From contig VYZI01000035.1 in the NCBI GenBank assembly GCA_013397695.1, positions 4,194,334 through 4,258,333 of the forward strand: 64,000 nt of DNA. The letters are read 5' to 3'. This stretch comes from Centropus unirufus (taxonomy: Eukaryota > Chordata > Aves > Cuculiformes > Centropidae). Made by a program: the position numbers and the translations under genes. Under the pieces are notes generated by a model. The model saw only the letters and a list, made by a program, of their open reading frames with translations. It made no database searches and was not told the DNA's origin. Positions 14,101-26,312 of this stretch are shown here, in pieces. Positions within the stretch are counted from its first letter, which is position 1. Each line of letters begins with the position of its first letter.

Positions 14101-14770
14101 ATACTGTTAATCCCCCTCCTCTTGAGCGATTTGGATCACATTGCAGTACCAGGAAAAAAGCCCGCACCTTTCTAAGCTGTTCATTACATTTAATCAGCAA
14201 GGTTCAGAATCATGCTAACGTGATATAAAACAACATGGAGATGGAAATAAATATTCACCATCAACAGAAGCACGTATGAACACCATAATATTCAATATGT
14301 TTATCCTTCTTGGAATAATTCATTTAATGATACTTGATTTACTACTTGTAGTAACTGATTTCTCGAAAGGAACTGATAAAGGATGAAGTAACCTCTCCAC
14401 AGCCACCCCATAACAAAGCTCAACCTCGTGTGAATTTCTCTAGATCCTACAACTTTTAATCAAGAAAATTCAGTGAAAAAATACCTGGCTAAAAGGACAG
14501 GCTTGCGAGTCAGTTCTACCAAAAGGGTAAGTTATCATTCAGGCAAAGAGAAAAATAGTGTGGCGTTCTGAAGAATACTTAATTTCCCAAGAGGCAGGTT
14601 TTAAATTCCTGTTGTCCTCTAAAAAAGAAACTATAATGTAGGTGTGCAAGTTATATAAACCCAGCTTTCTTCACTTACCTGAGGACAATACATCTCACAA
14701 GAATTTATTAAGCATTATATTAATAAAACATTATACCACACAGGGAAGGGGGAGTTATATTTAGCCTTAC
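8121..14770. other. Intronic/flanking, no gene seen
   Basis: AT-rich with scattered T and A runs and one CR1 (10798-11031). ORFs of 60-144 codons here lack splice context or composition signs of coding. Confidence 0.5.
10798..11031 (+). mobile_element. CR1 LINE 3' fragment with an internal deletion
   Basis: Matches GGCCTCAAGTTGTG, AATTTCTTCTCTAAAAGGGT, GGCTGCCCAGGGCAGTG and the tail TTTCCAACCTAAACAGTTCT. The stretch between the first two blocks is shorter than in other copies. Confidence 0.85.
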
Positions 14771-14836
14771 TTCTCCGTGTCTCAGAGGTGTGATCGCTCC
14801 TCTTGCTACTGCCATTCGGAACAACGTCTCGGCGGC
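14771..14836 (-). CDS. Internal coding exon, 22 codons, phase 0-0
   Basis: On the minus strand a tract and acceptor (TTTTTGTTGATGCAG) precede 66 nt that end at a GTAAGG donor. Read in phase 0 it gives AAETLFRMAVARGAITPLRH then GE. Five CpGs survive in 66 nt inside very AT-rich DNA, which argues for coding constraint. The phase-0 start matches the phase-0 end of the exon at 25548-25418. A second frame is also open (beginning RRDVVPNGSSKRSDH), but it does not fit the upstream phase. About 100 nt downstream there is a second near-perfect donor (CAG|GTAAGT, about 14680), which cannot be reached in frame without a stop. The product is not recognised; the sequence suggests a helix followed by a loop. 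Confidence 0.62.
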
Positions 14837-15108
14837 CTGCATCAACAAAAACACACCATTAGTTATTTAAAAAGCAGACAACCTGGCTCGTGAAGGTTTG
14901 TTTCACCTTCTGTAACATTTTCTTTGTCAGCTACCTCTAGTACCCATTTCACAACTGAATCAGTTCAGAAAGTTAGTTAAAACAGTCCTCATGGCTTTGT
15001 TAAAGGTTTATGGCCGGGCAAGAGAGAGGTCTTTTGAGGAATTTGGTCTCACTGCAAGTAACCACCTGGTCTCTTCCACAGCAGCAACACAGAGGCGCAC
15101 AGCCCAAT

Positions 15109-15608
15109 ATCATAGAATCATAGAATGGTTTGGGTTGGAAGGGATCTCAAAGCCCATCCAGTTCCAAGCCTCCTGCCATGGAACACCTCCCACCGGACCA
15201 GGCTGCTCAAAGCCCCATCCAACCTGGCTTTGAGCACCGCCAGGGAAGTGGCATACGTAGCTTCTGTGGACAACCTGGGCCAGTGCCTCACCACCCTCAG
15301 CATGAAGAATTTCTTCCTGATGTCCAGTCTAAATCTTTCCCCTCTCCAATTTAAAGCCATTCCTCCTCATCCTACCACTACACACCTTTGTAAGAAGTCC
15401 CTCCCCAGCTTTCTTGTAGCCCCCTTCAGGAAGGCTACCATAAGGTATCCCTGGAGTCTTCTCCAGGCTGAACAGTCCCAACTCTCTCACTCTGTCCTCA
15501 CAGCAGAGGTATTCCATTTGTAGCCCTCTGCTGCACCCATTCCAATAGTTCCATATCTTTCTTACACTGCAGATTCCAATATAATGGTCTTCCACAGGGT
15601 GCCAGGTA
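15109..15608 (-). mobile_element. CR1 LINE 3' fragment, about 500 bp
   Basis: Starts ATCATAGAATCATAGAATGG (two tail octamers) and runs through ACACCTCCCACCGGACCAGG, AGCATGAAGAATTTCTTCCT and TTCTCCAGGCTGAACAG to a diverged 5' end. It lies about 270 bp from the acceptor side of the exon at 14771-14836. Confidence 0.93.
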
Positions 15609-17491
15609 ACACTGGTATATAAGTGGAAGAAATGTCTATGTGGGATTTTTACTATAGTGAAACTGAAGTATTTAAAAAATCACTATTTAATAGCATACAC
15701 TTAAAATAACAAAAAAGTATTAAAAATACACCAAGCATGATGCAACTTGTTTCCTAAAAATCACCTGAGCCCCTCCTAACTCTTAATGACAGAGGCACAA
15801 TAGAACACAACATCGGCATCTGCAAATGACAGGGAACACAGCTTTGGGGAAATCTTTCATCACATCAGTCTTTAGTTAGGTTGCCCCATCCTTCCTTTAA
15901 TCCAGTGGGACAATTAGCACAGACATCTGACACACATAGTTATTGACTCTTAATGCACACTATAATATGAAAAAAAGTATAGGTTCTGTATCACATTCCT
16001 TTCTACAAGGTACTTGCAAAGAAAAAGAAAAAAGAAAAAAAGGCATGAAAAAATTAACTGGTTACAGAAAACCAAGGATTGGCAGCATCAGTGTTTTGTT
16101 TGAAAGGCTCGTTTCCATAGCAAATAGTGAAGCCAGTTTCAATTTCAACTGTAATGAAGCATGTGTTTAATATCTGGTTCTAATAAAAAAATACTCTAAC
16201 ATTTAAGGATTTGTGTAAAAAAGTAATCAGCAGGCTGATCGAAAAAAATGTTTAGAAAGCTTATAAATAAAATTAGTTTGCAGTAGTGCATTGCCTTTCT
16301 AAATAGGAATTTGAAAAGACAATTAGTTCGATGCTGACGTGCCTGCACAACCTTCTGGGTTCGTGTTACGCTGCCTTAAAGCAGTTGTATCTCAACAAAT
16401 GTAACATCGATAATGTGATATTAATTTCTCAGCTTTCCTAGGCACAGATTAAGTGAGATTTAATCTTTTCTACATAAATGCCTGCAGAAAAGACTTCTAC
16501 AAAAGAAGTTTTAATTATCTTGTCTTTCCCCTCTGTCTCTGAGTGAATGTGTGGGCTCCAGAACATTGGACCACAAAATCTAATGCTTCATTTACACCCA
16601 TGATGATGCAGAGCAACCAGTGTGATTCCTCTTCTCTCCACACCTTTCATCTTTGAGACATAAAGTGAACCTCATACAATCTTTTGTATTCCCAAAATTG
16701 GTTTCTTTCACCAACATTTTTAAGGATGTTTCAATCTAATCGAGCATTCTGTCAGTACAGCTCAGCTGCTTTTGTTTCTTTTGAAAGCCACTGGTGTGTG
16801 CAACTTTCTTTTCACCCCTAGAGTAAAAGATCTCTCTTAATACACTTGTACTCACATCATTAATGCCAGATGTCAAAACCATTCAGAAACAACAAAAAAA
16901 TCCCAGCACCAGCAAATCCAGTACAACCATTTCCTCCTACAGACCTTACTCTTCATGTGCTGCGCATCACTAAGAAGATTAGCGCTACAATCCCAGCTTC
17001 CTAACTCAGACAGCACGGAGGGGATGAGGCCACCTACAGCCATTCATAGAGTGACAATGACAAGGCTGGAGAAAAAGCCATGGGGTCGTTAAGTATGCAA
17101 AACCCAAGAGGATGCTTACAGAAGCCCAATCTTCAAAAGAGGGATCAGACCCAAGCTTACTGGGATGATGTTGAAAGTGAAGGAGTTGGGCTTGCAGAAA
17201 ACATTTCAAGTTTCTATCCTTTCTACAAAGCAAACCATGTGTGAACAACGTGTTGAGATCAGAAATAGGCAACGTTTTAGGTGCAAGAAGCACAAGATGA
17301 AAGCATTCAGAAATTTAACACCTTCACAAAACTATAACCATCACATGGAGCAGCAATAAAAGTGCTCAGGCTAGGAAAACTCACCCAGTCTTAAAATCTG
17401 AGCTTCTCTCTAACACTTCTGTATTGGACAAATGCCCACACCAACCTCAATTTCCTTTTTTTTTTTTTCCTTTCAGCCCCACGAATGCAAG

Positions 17492-17766
17492 TATAGAATC
17501 ATAGAATGGTTTGGGTTGGAAGGGACCTCAAAGATCATCTAGTTCCAACCACCCTGCCACACACAGAGCTACCTCCCACTAGAGGAGGCTGCTCAAGGCT
17601 GTACAGGGAGAATCATTTGGCAGAGACCACCGGGGCCATCTGGTGCTACCCAGGACCCCTCGGAGCAAGTTGCCCAGAGCTTGTTCAGGCACGTTTTCAG
17701 GATCTCAAAGGATGGAGGTGCTGCCTCCTTTCTGACCTATTTCACAGCCTCTTCAATGACAAGTCC
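17492..17766 (-). mobile_element. CR1 LINE 3' end, diverged beyond about 17600
   Basis: The first 100 bp are a good match (TAGAATCATAGAATGGTTTG through GGAGGCTGCTCAAGG). The rest is recognisable only in patches such as GCAAGTTGCCCAGAGCTTGT. A T-tract at 17457-17470 lies just before it. Confidence 0.8.
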
Positions 17767-18247
17767 ATGAAAAACCACAGTTTACACATGATCAGTAAAT
17801 TCTCTGTGCTTCCCAACAAAAGGGTCCAGTTCCCAGAATTCTCCAGAGGTGGTGGAAATGCTTTGTGCCAACCAAGAGGAAGGGCAGCCTTCCTATTGCA
17901 GTTTTGAGCTGTGCCAAGCCAAGCCATACCGAAATCCTCAAACAGAGGGTCCCACTGGCATTCAAGCCGCACGAGTTGAATGTGGAGGAATCAGCATGGG
18001 ATGGAAGAAAATTAAAATACAAATTACTAAAAACCTTTTGTTTTTGAAATGTTAGCAACAAACTCCATTATACTTAATGCTCCATAAAGAATAGGGGGGG
18101 AAAGCTCTGCAAATGAAGAATCCCACAACAGTAAAGGAAAAAGAACACGTCCATGCATCTCACATACGTTCTGAAATCCTGTATGTGACAATGTCTTCCT
18201 GAAATTAAAAGGATCCCTACAAAACATTAAGGCTACTTTGACAAAAA

Positions 18248-18895
18248 ATCATAGAATGGTTTAGGTTGTAAAGGGATCTTTAAAGTCCATTCAGTTCCAA
18301 CGTCCCTGCCATTGCCAGGGACACCTCCCACCAGACCAGGCTGCTCAAAGCCCCATCCAAGCTGGCCTTCAGCACCTCCAGGGAAGTGGCATCCACAGCT
18401 TCTCTGGGCAACCTGGGTCAGGGCCTTACCATCCCCATCGGGAAGGATTTCCTCCTGATGTCTACTCTAAATCTCCCCCTCTCCAATTTAAAGCCATTTC
18501 CCCTCGTCCTGTCACCACGAGTCCCTGTAATAGGTCCTTGCCCAGCTTTCCTGGAGCCCCTTCAGGTACTGGAAAGGCTGCCATAAGGTGTCCCCAGTCT
18601 TCTCCAGGCTGAACAGCCCCAACTCTCTCAGCCTGTCCTCATAGCAGAGGTGCTTCAGCCCTCCGATCATCTTTGTAGCCTCATCTGGACCCATTCCAAC
18701 AGTTCCATGTCCTTCTTCTGTTGAGGATTTCAGAACTGGACACAGGACTCCAGGTGGGGTCTCACAAGAGAGGAGTAGAGGGGCAGAGATCCCCTCCCTG
18801 GACTGCTGGCCACACTTCTGATGCAGCCCAGGTTTGGTTTTCAGGGCTGTGAGCAAACGTAGTAGACTCATGTCAAGCTTCTCATCAATAATCTT
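18248..18895 (-). mobile_element. CR1 LINE 3' fragment, about 650 bp
   Basis: Long antisense copy: ATCATAGAATGGTTTAGG, GCTGCTCAAAGCCCCATCCA, CCCAGCTTTCCTGGAGCCCC, CTCCAGGTGGGGTCTCACAA and CTTCTCATCAATAAT. It reaches the ORF2 C-terminal remnant. Confidence 0.93.
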
Positions 18896-21032
18896 GTATT
18901 TTATGTTAGGATGGGTAACTGTGACTATGAAAAACAACTGACTGGAAACACTTATCATGTCAGGATAGACAATTTAAGGCAAAACTGTTCGTTTAAGAAG
19001 TAATAATTGTGTTCCCCAAGAAATAGCTGACTAGTAATTTCGATCATTTGTAACCACTTGTGCCTCTGTTAACATTAAATATTTCATTACAATCAGATTT
19101 TTATGAAGATGGAAAAATTGACATTTTATTTGCATTTAATTCACTGTGATTAGGCCTTAAATAAGAATCACTACAGGCTCAGGCAACGATTTGAGACACT
19201 ACTATGCAGAGACAAGAACCAGAGATCCATAAGAAAGCAAATTATCAACAGATGGTTTTCATGATCTCAGTGTGAAATGAATGCATTGCCAAGCTGATAG
19301 TTGTTATTGAATCCTAAAATTGTTCTTCCTTGTAAGGAATATGTGCTGTTAGGTTATGCGTGAGGTGAAACGGCAGCCTTATGTGTCTCACCGCTCTGTT
19401 ACACCATGAAAGCTCTAATGTCAGCTCCAGACAAAGGTGACCAACTGTTCCCCCTCCAAGAAAGCCGTTGCTTCTGTTTAAATTCCTTGCAAGTGGGTTA
19501 AAACAAGAAACAAATGAGAAACCACTTGGATGAAGCAGAACTAAAGTGGAAAATAATTGTGCATTATTGATGGAAATTGCAGGAAAAACAGCAAGAAGAA
19601 CAGTACGTTCGGTTCCAGATGGTTTGAATTTTCTGGGTATTCACAAAAATAAACTGGTCTTATAATACTTCATCAAAATGGTTACTATTTTACCGAGGTA
19701 AAACTGCAAATGCAACCAGTGGGGGGGATTGCTAATGCAAATTAATTACTTTAGAAATGCAGGCTTTTTTATCACCTGACACATTTTGGCAGCTACTTTT
19801 AAACGTGCATTAACAAAAAAAAAAAAATCATTTCCAGATACATCCTGGAAGGCATAGATCTTTGAGGTCATTCACAGCAATTTACCCATTTAATCAAAAT
19901 GAAAATATTGTAATTTGTTGAAACAATAAAATTGGATGGAATACCACAAAAGCCTTTTTTTCAGCCCTATTAAGTTTGCTGATCTTGGCTATTACACAAT
20001 AGCTGGCTGACAGCTCTGGCCTGTAAAACTTGTGTTTCTTCATGGAAAGCAAATTGCACTAGGAAAAGATTCCTGGTGGTTTATCCAAAACCATCAATAA
20101 CGTTTTTCAACTGGATTGCACATTGCAAATAAATTGTTAGGTAACCAGCACACGGCCTTTGTAAACAACCACAGGTAGTACAAAAGAGATCTGGTGAGAT
20201 TCACAAGCAATAACAAAGAGAAAAATGTACAAGAAGTTTCTGAAATCAATTTTTTTTTCCTAATTTCTTCCATAAAATTTCATGTAAGGCAACCCCCTCT
20301 ATCTAAACCTTAGTTCACGTGACAGATTTAACTGACAGCCTTAGTTATCGTTACAGCTTTTCATTAAATTACAGCGATACCAATACAGAATTTACTGCCA
20401 TTCTACATATTTCATGACATTAGATATATTTTGGGGTATGTTAAATAACAGCACCAAAGCTGAGCTGATACTTTTAAAGAGACTTTTTTTATTTTATTAT
20501 TTTTTTTCTGGAAAACCGTAAAACTTTCATTGATTCAATTTTACAGGGGTGAATCCAATATATCCCTGCCCTTTGCTTTTAATAAACGAGTCTGAATGTC
20601 TCTGCCTTCATTCCGAACCGTTTGAACCTTTCTTGTACAATAAGTAGAGCAGCATGTACTTGGCACCAGGAGACACAAGTTCTTTCTGTTCTTCCCTTAG
20701 CAGCTCAAATCACTTCTCACCTTTATCTTCTATAAAAGCAACTTAACTATGGAGTTTATAAAGACCAAACAATTCAGATCCAGGGAAAATGCACGGCTGA
20801 CACAACTCAGGGCAGCCCTGCACCCGTTTTCTGAAGCTTCTCAAACTTATGTCCATTTTCAGCTTTCAGAATGTGAACATCCAAATGTTGCACCCAATTC
20901 CCACCTTTGCATTCCATAATGTTTGTTCTCCCTTTCTTCTAGGGACTTATACAACATGCCCCTTTATTAGAAGGAAAATACAATTTGGTTCTATAAATTT
21001 TGATATACAGACTGTCCCAACTGAAAAAAAGA
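18896..21032. other. Intronic, possibly conserved noncoding
   Basis: No exon or repeat seen. The stretch from about 19560 to 20180 has a dense run of TTAATT, GTAAACAA (forkhead-like) and AACCACA (RUNX-like) words and no TE similarity. Confidence 0.4.
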
Positions 21033-21519
21033 ACCATAGAATCACCAGGTTGGAAAAGACCTTTGAGATCATCAAGTCACACTGTACTTGTCTACCACTA
21101 AACCAGATCCCCAAGCACCTCATCTGCCCAGCTTTTAAACACCTCCAAGGATGGGGACTCCACCACCCCCCTGTGCAGCCTCGCCTGATGACCCTTTCAG
21201 TGAAGAATTTTTTCCTAATTTCCAATCTGACTTTGCCCTGGTGAAGCTTGAGGCCATCCTCTCTTGTCCAGCACAGAAGAGACCAGCACCCACCTCTCCA
21301 CACCCTCCTTTCAGGCAGTTGTAGGCAGTGAGAAGGTCTCCCCTCAGTCTCCTCTTCTCCCGGCTAAACAGCCCCAGCTCCCTCAGCTGGCTCCTTGTTC
21401 TCCAGCCCCTTCACCAGCTTTGCTGCATTTCTCTGGACGCACTCCAGGACCTCAATGTCCTTTTTGTAGTGAGGGGCCCAGAGCTGGACACAGGATTCAA
21501 GGTGTGGCCTCATCACTGA
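21033..21519 (-). mobile_element. CR1 LINE (CACCAGG-type), minus half of a head-to-head pair
   Basis: Begins ACCATAGAATCACCAGGTTG and runs to CAAGGTGTGGCCTCATCACT. About 20 bp are missing near 21270 compared with the copy at 59.3 kb. Its 5' end abuts the 5' end of a plus-oriented CR1. Confidence 0.92.
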
Positions 21520-21776
21520 GAGGGGATAGGACAAGGGGGAAGGCCTTGAGGATGGCCTCAAGTTGTGCCAAGGCAGGGTCAGATTGGACATCAGGAAAAA
21601 ATTCTTCACTGAAAGAGTCGTCAGGCCCTGGCAGAGGCTGCACAGGGAGGTGGTGGAGTCCCCAGCCCTGGAGGTGTTTAAAATCCAGGTAGATGAGGTG
21701 CTTAGGGAGGGTTTAGTGTTGGACAGGTACAGTTGGACTCGATCTCAGAAGTCTTTTCCAACCTGGTGATTCTATG
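21520..21776 (+). mobile_element. CR1 LINE (CACCAGG-type), plus half of a head-to-head pair
   Basis: Starts GGGGATAGGACAAGGGGGA and ends TTTTCCAACCTGGTGATTCT plus ATG, so it keeps its own 3' end. A short repeat (GGCCTTGAGGATGGCCTCAAG) marks its 5' part. Confidence 0.92.
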
Positions 21777-22692
21777 TTTTGTAACTTCTTCCAAGACAGC
21801 AACAACTTTTTTTAGCTCCTGACTTCTCTATCTGTTCTTCTCCCTCTCTCCTTCCTCCCACCCCCCTCCCAAAAAATGCTTGGCATTTAACTGGGATTCT
21901 GGTCCCAGCCTGTAACTGACTTTCACCTATTTCACATTTCCTCTACACGAGGCAGTGGAGGGCTCAACGCTGCAATTAATGAAATATCAGGAAGCCGGGG
22001 AAAAAAAATTCCAAAATGCAGCAGTAGAAAGTCATAAACTGAATCCTCCACAAACCAGGCCAGCAGCCAGCAAGGGAAACCAGAGAAACAGGCCACTTAA
22101 ATCTCCTCTGCCTCAACAAATGCCAGAGGAAAGCAGGTCTAAGCAAGGCTGCCTCACCACCAGCACCGAGCAGAGGTTTCTGCATCTTAGAAGCAAATCA
22201 CCAGCATCAGCCACCTTCCTCCTTCCCCATCACAGGGCAGAAGGACAGAAAACAGCTGCAAGGCAGGCTGAAAAGCACAGAACAAACGTCAAAAATGGTT
22301 TTGATTAGTAATGGTGCCAGAGAGAATAAAAGATAAGAGCTGAAAGACCCCTCTGGCCAGCCCAGGAGTACATGAGCACATTTGCACGTACTCGGTGCTC
22401 CCATGGGACTCAAGGGCAGCGAATTCTTCAGATTTCCAACTCCAAAGTGCTGAGGAGCGCATGCAACCAACCATCCATCCTGTATTATCCCTGCAACAGG
22501 AAAACTTCCCACCTCACTCCACGCCATTTGGTACTGGTCCACAGAGCATGTTTCCACTGCCTGGCCAGAGGCCATAGGAACAACACACGGAAACAACAGG
22601 TCTACCCAAGCTTGGTGTAACCACCAAGAGACAGGGTGACAGGGCAACAATACTGCCCTAAGCTCACAGCTGTACGGAACTCCAACATTCCA
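21777..22692. other. GC-richer unassigned stretch between CR1 copies
   Basis: A 117-codon plus ORF (21955-22308) and a 212-codon minus ORF (22845-22207) overlap here. The minus ORF starts inside the CR1. Neither has recognisable content. Confidence 0.4.
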
Positions 22693-23535
22693 TGGAATCA
22701 TAGGATGGGCTGAATCAGCTAGCCCACCCCCCTTGCAATGAGGGGCATCTTCAGCCCAAGCAGGTTGCTCCGAGCCCCATCCAACCAGACCCTGAATACT
22801 TCCAGGGATGAGGCACCCACAACTTCTCAGGGTAACCTCTTCCAAAGTCTCACCACCCTCACAGTAAACTATTTCTTCCTTATATGTAGTCTAAATCTTC
22901 TCTCTTTCAGTTTAAAAACCATCATCCTTTCTCCTGTTGTTACAAATCCCAACGAAACATTCATCCCCTTCTTTCTTATACCTCTGCCCCTTTAAGAACT
23001 CAAAGGCCACAATAAGGTCTCCCATGAGCCTTCTCTTCTCCAGGCTGAACAACTCCAGATCTCTCAGCCTCCCCTCAAAGAAAGGAGAGGTGCTCCATCC
23101 CTCTGATCATTTTTCTGGCTTCCTTCGGATCTGCTCCAACAGGTCCATGGTCTTTCCCATGCTGGGGACTCCAGAGTTGGATGCAGTGCTCTGGGGTGGT
23201 GGGAGAGGAGGGTCTCATCAGAGCAGAACGGAGGGGCAGAATCACCTCCCTCAACCTGCTGGCCATGCTGGTTTTGATGCATCTGGGCTGTGAGCACACA
23301 TTGTTGGCTCACATCCAGCTTCTCATCCACCAGTACCCTCAAGCCATTCTCAGCAGGCCTAATCCCCATTCTTCCATCCACCAGCCTGTACCAATATGAG
23401 GGATTGCCCCAACCAGTACTGACACTGAGGGCTGCCCTGACCCAGGTGCAGGATCTAGACTTGACCTCACTGAAGGCCTTGTACTCCGCTACATTCCTGC
23501 TTGCCTGTCCATTCCAGCACTTTGCTGAGATTTTC
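22693..23535 (-). mobile_element. CR1 LINE 3' fragment, about 840 bp, old
   Basis: Runs from a diverged 3' end (ATCATAGGATGGGC) through TCTCTTTCAGTTTAAA, GGCTGTGAGCACACATTGTT, CAGCTTCTCATCCACCAGTA and CCCTGACCCAGGTGCAGGAT. It is diverged throughout, so it is probably older than the neighbouring copies. Confidence 0.88.
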
Positions 23536-25417
23536 TAGTGCCTGGCCCTGCTGACCTCAAGAGCGCTAGTGGAGACTATCATGAAAGAAAGATAACAGAC
23601 AAGAAGGAAACGTTTGTGAGGTGGCACTGAGCAGCAGGATGTTCCTGTGGAATTAGTTCCCCATCTAGGACATTAGGTTGAGGTCTTCTCTGATACAAGT
23701 AAATGCAAACTGAGGTGAGATTTCATGGTCAAACCACAGATCCTTAGTGAGTTACTGGGGCAACTGGGAGCAAAATCCAAAGACCCCTGAACTTTATTCT
23801 CCACTCTCACCTCTAGAGATTTACACACTCAATGACAGCAGCAAGAGATCCCAGCAGCCTTGGCTCATATAACAAACTTAATTAACCACTATATTAATAA
23901 GAGCTGCAGATTTAGACACCTTTAGCTCGTGTTACCCAAGCATGTGCTCTGGAACTCCAGGCCAACTGAAATTCACTCATTTACAGTTCCTCTATCTGCC
24001 TCCATCGACCAGAATTTCTTGTTAGCACGAACCCTGCACGCTTTACCAGATTTATGTTTATTGTGTTTCACAGCCATGGACCTTTTTCTTGAGGGGATTA
24101 TCTCATCTTTCACGTTTCCCACTGGCAGCAATTTGAAGCAGTAGCTCTCAATATCTGCAAATGGAACAAAAATCTCTTTGTCTCAGTTGGTTCGTTTCCA
24201 CGGATTGAATTTATCCGTGGAGTTAGGAGTAAAATACAAACCTAATCTAAAAACCATTTTCAAACTGGTGATTTATCCTCACCTTCCTGTAAACAGTGTT
24301 ACAGACGACATCTACCTTGGATGAGACACTCAAATGACTTATGATTTTATTGTTTAAACATGTGCATGTCACACAATCTTTCTGAACTAATTAGAAACAG
24401 AACACATAGATTCATACTATTTCATTTTTGGTGCAGCTTTTAAAAACGCCTCCCTCCACTGTCTGGAGGTTTCACTCATGTTGGACAACAGCAAAAATTG
24501 TTAAAAAAAAAAAGAAGCAAAGAAAGGCAAAAAAAGATACATAGATTCTGGAGATGACCTAACAAAAAATGAATTGGTGTGGCTTTATTCATCACATGCA
24601 GCTGTCCACTAAAAGAAAAAAATCAAATTATGATGGCAACTGACTAAAACCATTTTATACACAATTATCAACAAGAAATGTCAGAAAGTCTTGTTTTGGC
24701 ACTGATTCTATGAGAAATGGTAACTGACTACTAACACAATATTACATTTCTGCATTATTAAATAAAATAACTCCTTTTTCTTTTATAAATTTCAGGGCTT
24801 AGAACAGTATTTTGAACTGGCAGAAGCACTGCTCAGCCTCTTCCTGATCTCAACAAAGTTGTTCTTATTTTGCCCAAGAGGAATTCACAGAATCCTTCAC
24901 TTCCGAGCTGCGAAATGCTCAACGAAGCTTGTCACGGTTTTGTGACTGAAGCCATTTCAGATTAAGTCAACAAGCAAGATTTCTTCTTCCCAAGCATCCT
25001 TCTCCAAACCTGGAGGTGAGATCTGGAAAAAGCCACCTCTGCCGAGTATCGTGGGGCCCACAGCAAAGCGCACTTGCATTCTGTTCTCTCTTTTCAAGAA
25101 AGGCAGGAAGCTTCTATCATAAGACCAATCTCAGAAGGAAGTCACACTTCTCTTTTACATACACTATCAGAAGGGCCCCGTCCATTCTTAATACTCGCCT
25201 GTTGACAGAAGCCACAGTGCAATTGTATTCCAGAAGCCCCACTTTTTAATAACCAAGGCTCTGACCTTAACACCTTCCCACAACCTTTAAGACTTTATGC
25301 AAACAGAGTGAAAAGTTGTAAAGTCTGCTAAATCAGCTCAAACAAAAAAACTGAGGAATTCCCTACCTCTAATTCTGTGGCTGAAGAAGCCTGAATTTCC
25401 AAAAATGCAGAACTTAC

Positions 25418-25548
25418 CCATGTATAGCAAGTAAGCTTATAACACTTGTGTCTCTCTTTGACGTCAGGAGTTTGATGCTCCTCCTTCCTGCTCTCCAATG
25501 TTTGCCACTGTGAAGCTAACTGGACTGACTGTCCCAACCGCTGGATTA
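25418..25548 (-). CDS. Internal coding exon, about 44 codons, Cys/Lys-rich end
   Basis: The minus strand ends this exon at a strong donor (ACATGG|GTAAGTTC). Two acceptors lie 23 nt apart: CTGCCTACAG (exon from 25548) and TTTGTCCTCTAG (exon from 25571). Only the inner one starts with TA, which completes a leucine codon after the single C left by the exon at 27170-26988. The peptide reads IQRLGQSVQLASQWQTLESR, then an Arg/Lys/Glu-rich stretch, then CYKLTCYTW. It ends in phase 0, matching the 14.8-kb exon. The frame also stays open upstream to an ATG at 25591, so an alternative first exon beginning MGSLSSSSGAG cannot be excluded. The helical, charged composition suggests part of a solenoid or coiled region. 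The family is not recognised. Confidence 0.62.
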
Positions 25549-25869
25549 CTGTAGGCAGCCCGGCACCAGAACTAGAGGACAAAGACCCCATGTCAAAGCA
25601 AAAGTAAGGGCCTCTACGAAGCTAAAACATCCTTAAAAATCAAGCCATCAGCGAGACTCAACGCCCTTGAGGATCAAGTTGGCTCCACTCTCCATGCCCT
25701 GAAACACAGGAGGTCCAAAGAGGCTCTCAGTCAGGAAATTGCGCAACAACGTCAGAGTTGCCAAAATTGCTGTTGTGAATTGTCTTCAACACTATGAAAA
25801 ATCCTTGCCTAGTGTGCAATGGGTTGGTAACTACTGCCAACTCACTTTGTTATCCTAACAACAACTAGG

Positions 25870-26312
25870 CATGTTGGAAGAGGTCCAGAGGAGGCGACAA
25901 AGACGGTCAGGGTGCAGGAGCACCTCTACTATGAGGACAGGAGGAAAGAGTTGGGCATGTTCAGCCTGGAGAAGACACCAGGGAGACCTTGGAGCAGCTT
26001 CCAGTGCCTGAAGGGGCTACAGGAATGCTGGGGAAGGACTATTTACAAAGGTGTGTAATGATAGGATGAGGAGGAATAGCTTTAAATTGGAGAGGGGAAG
26101 ATTTAGAGTAGACATCAGGAGGAAATCCTTCCTGATGAGGGTGGTGAGGTCCTGGCCCAGGTCGCCCAGGGAAGCTGTGGATGCCCTCTGCCTGGAAGTG
26201 TTCAAGGCCAGGCTGAATGGGGCATTGGGCAGCCTGGTCTGGTGAGAGGTGTCCCTGCCCCTGGATGATTTTTAAAATCCCTTCCAATCCAAACCATTCT
26301 AGGATTCTATTT
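25870..26312 (+). mobile_element. CR1 LINE 3' fragment
   Basis: Sense copy: GGTCCAGAGGAGGCGACAAA, TTCAGCCTGGAGAAGACACC, TTTAAATTGGAGAGGGGAAG, and the tail CCCTTCCAATCCAAACCATT then CTAGGATTCTAT. It lies in the intron between the exons at 26988-27170 and 25418-25548. Confidence 0.93.

Noticed and set aside
14677..14700. Near-perfect donor CCTCAG|GTAAGTG on the minus strand
   Set aside because: Reading through from the 14.8-kb exon to it meets in-frame stops, and a separate exon would be only about 15 nt with a poor acceptor.
15118..15595. Several overlapping ORFs on both strands
   Set aside because: They are frames of the CR1 copy at 15109-15608, not genes. The same applies to ORFs within the CR1s at 2.3, 7.5, 18.3, 21.2, 22.8, 26.1, 41.8, 55.5 and 59.3 kb.
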